A stretch of DNA of 5,336 bases from Patescibacteria group bacterium (GTDB lineage Bacteria > Patescibacteriota > Gracilibacteria > UBA1369 > JAHJTR01). Below are positions 5,065 through 5,336 of the stretch, in pieces. The stretch's first letter is position 1. Every line of letters starts with the position of its first letter. The position numbers were made by a program, and so were the translations under genes. The notes beneath the pieces are model-generated. The model did not search any database. It had not been told where the DNA came from and saw only the letters and a program-made list of their open reading frames with translations. The DNA is taken from assembly GCA_018829865.1 (NCBI GenBank), contig JAHJTR010000083.1, positions 1 through 5,336 on the forward strand, written 5' to 3'.

Positions 5065-5336
5065 ATGAAACAAGCAAAAGCAAACAACAAGGACTCAAAG
5101 GATCTGTACGAAGCAATTCTAAAACTACAGTCCGTCGGTGAATGCAAAAATTTCTTCAGAGATCTTTGCACACTTTCTGAAATCAATTCAATGGCTGAAA
5201 GATTCAAAGTCGTAAAGATGGTGGATGAAGGTATTCCATACAGAGAAATATGTAAAAAAGTCGGATCAAGCACAGCTACCATTACTCGTGTTGCTCATTG
5301 GCTACATCATGGAGAGGGTGGTTATAAACTTGTGCT
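5065..5336 (+). CDS. TrpR-like DNA-binding protein, YerC/YecD type (3' end cut by window)
   Basis: A helix-turn-helix DNA-binding protein of the Trp-repressor superfamily, closest in pattern to the YerC/YecD group found in Firmicutes and candidate phyla. Ninety residues are visible; the family is about 100 long, so only the extreme C-terminus is missing. The core matches throughout: DLYEAILKLQSVGECKNFF (13-31), then LCTLSEINSMAERFKVVKMV (34-53) for the dimer helices, and YREICKKVGSSTATITRV (59-76) for the helix-turn-helix. From memory of E. coli TrpR, the two arginines that clamp tryptophan align with R46 and R75, but G85 aligns with Val76 and S88 with Trp79. Tryptophan sensing is therefore doubtful, as in YerC proteins generally. 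The ATG is placed by family length and lies about 20 nt after the predicted start point; there is no Shine-Dalgarno. It likely represses transcription, possibly its own. Confidence 0.92.
   Translation, partial: MKQAKANNKDSKDLYEAILKLQSVGECKNFFRDLCTLSEINSMAERFKVVKMVDEGIPYREICKKVGSSTATITRVAHWLHHGEGGYKLV

Noticed and set aside
5055..5282. A 75-codon minus-strand frame opposite the TrpR-like gene
   Set aside because: The plus-strand frame has an unmistakable TrpR/YerC match; this one is its shadow.

Overview
The window is an A+T-rich, densely coded bacterial fragment with seven credible protein genes, two of them cut by the window ends. Its content points to a member of the candidate phyla radiation (Patescibacteria), perhaps a Peregrinibacteria-like lineage, but this is a weak inference. 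It rests on an SLH-domain surface protein, a YerC/YecD-type TrpR-like regulator, several small membrane or lipoprotein genes of unknown family, short intergenic gaps and almost no Shine-Dalgarno sequences. The genetic code looks standard: long genes run without in-frame TGA, so the TGA=Gly code of Gracilibacteria and Absconditabacteria does not apply. Stops are TAG four times, TAA twice and TGA once.

Layout. Positions 1-456 (+) hold the C-terminal end of an SLH-repeat protein. Positions 457-768 form a convergent intergenic region with a strong hairpin terminator, then a cluster of four REP-like palindromes that share the arm GGAGC(A/G)G, interrupted by three exact tandem copies of a 21-bp unit. 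From 3237 down to 769, four genes lie on the minus strand in transcription order: a 67-aa two-helix membrane protein, a YbjQ/UPF0145 protein, a 280-aa polytopic membrane protein with a cysteine-rich loop, and a 333-aa CPA2/NapA-type cation:proton antiporter. The gaps are 18, 19 and 68 bp, so the first three are probably one operon, and the antiporter is either part of it or has its own promoter. A 119-bp divergent region follows. On the plus strand come a 172-aa four-helix membrane protein with a cysteine-containing tail (3357-3875) and a 341-aa lipoprotein (3938-4963). Last is a TrpR/YerC-like DNA-binding protein (5065 to the window end), behind a perfect -35 box and a palindrome that could be its operator.

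How the genes may work together. The theme is the cell envelope: S-layer attachment, ion/proton exchange, membrane proteins and a lipoprotein. Three unrecognised envelope proteins carry clustered cysteines in predicted non-membrane segments, and YbjQ belongs to a family named as putative heavy-metal binding. A link to metal binding or disulfide chemistry is possible but unproven. The most unusual DNA feature is the REP-like hairpin cluster with its tandem half-palindrome array. The most testable regulatory idea is autoregulation of the TrpR-like gene.
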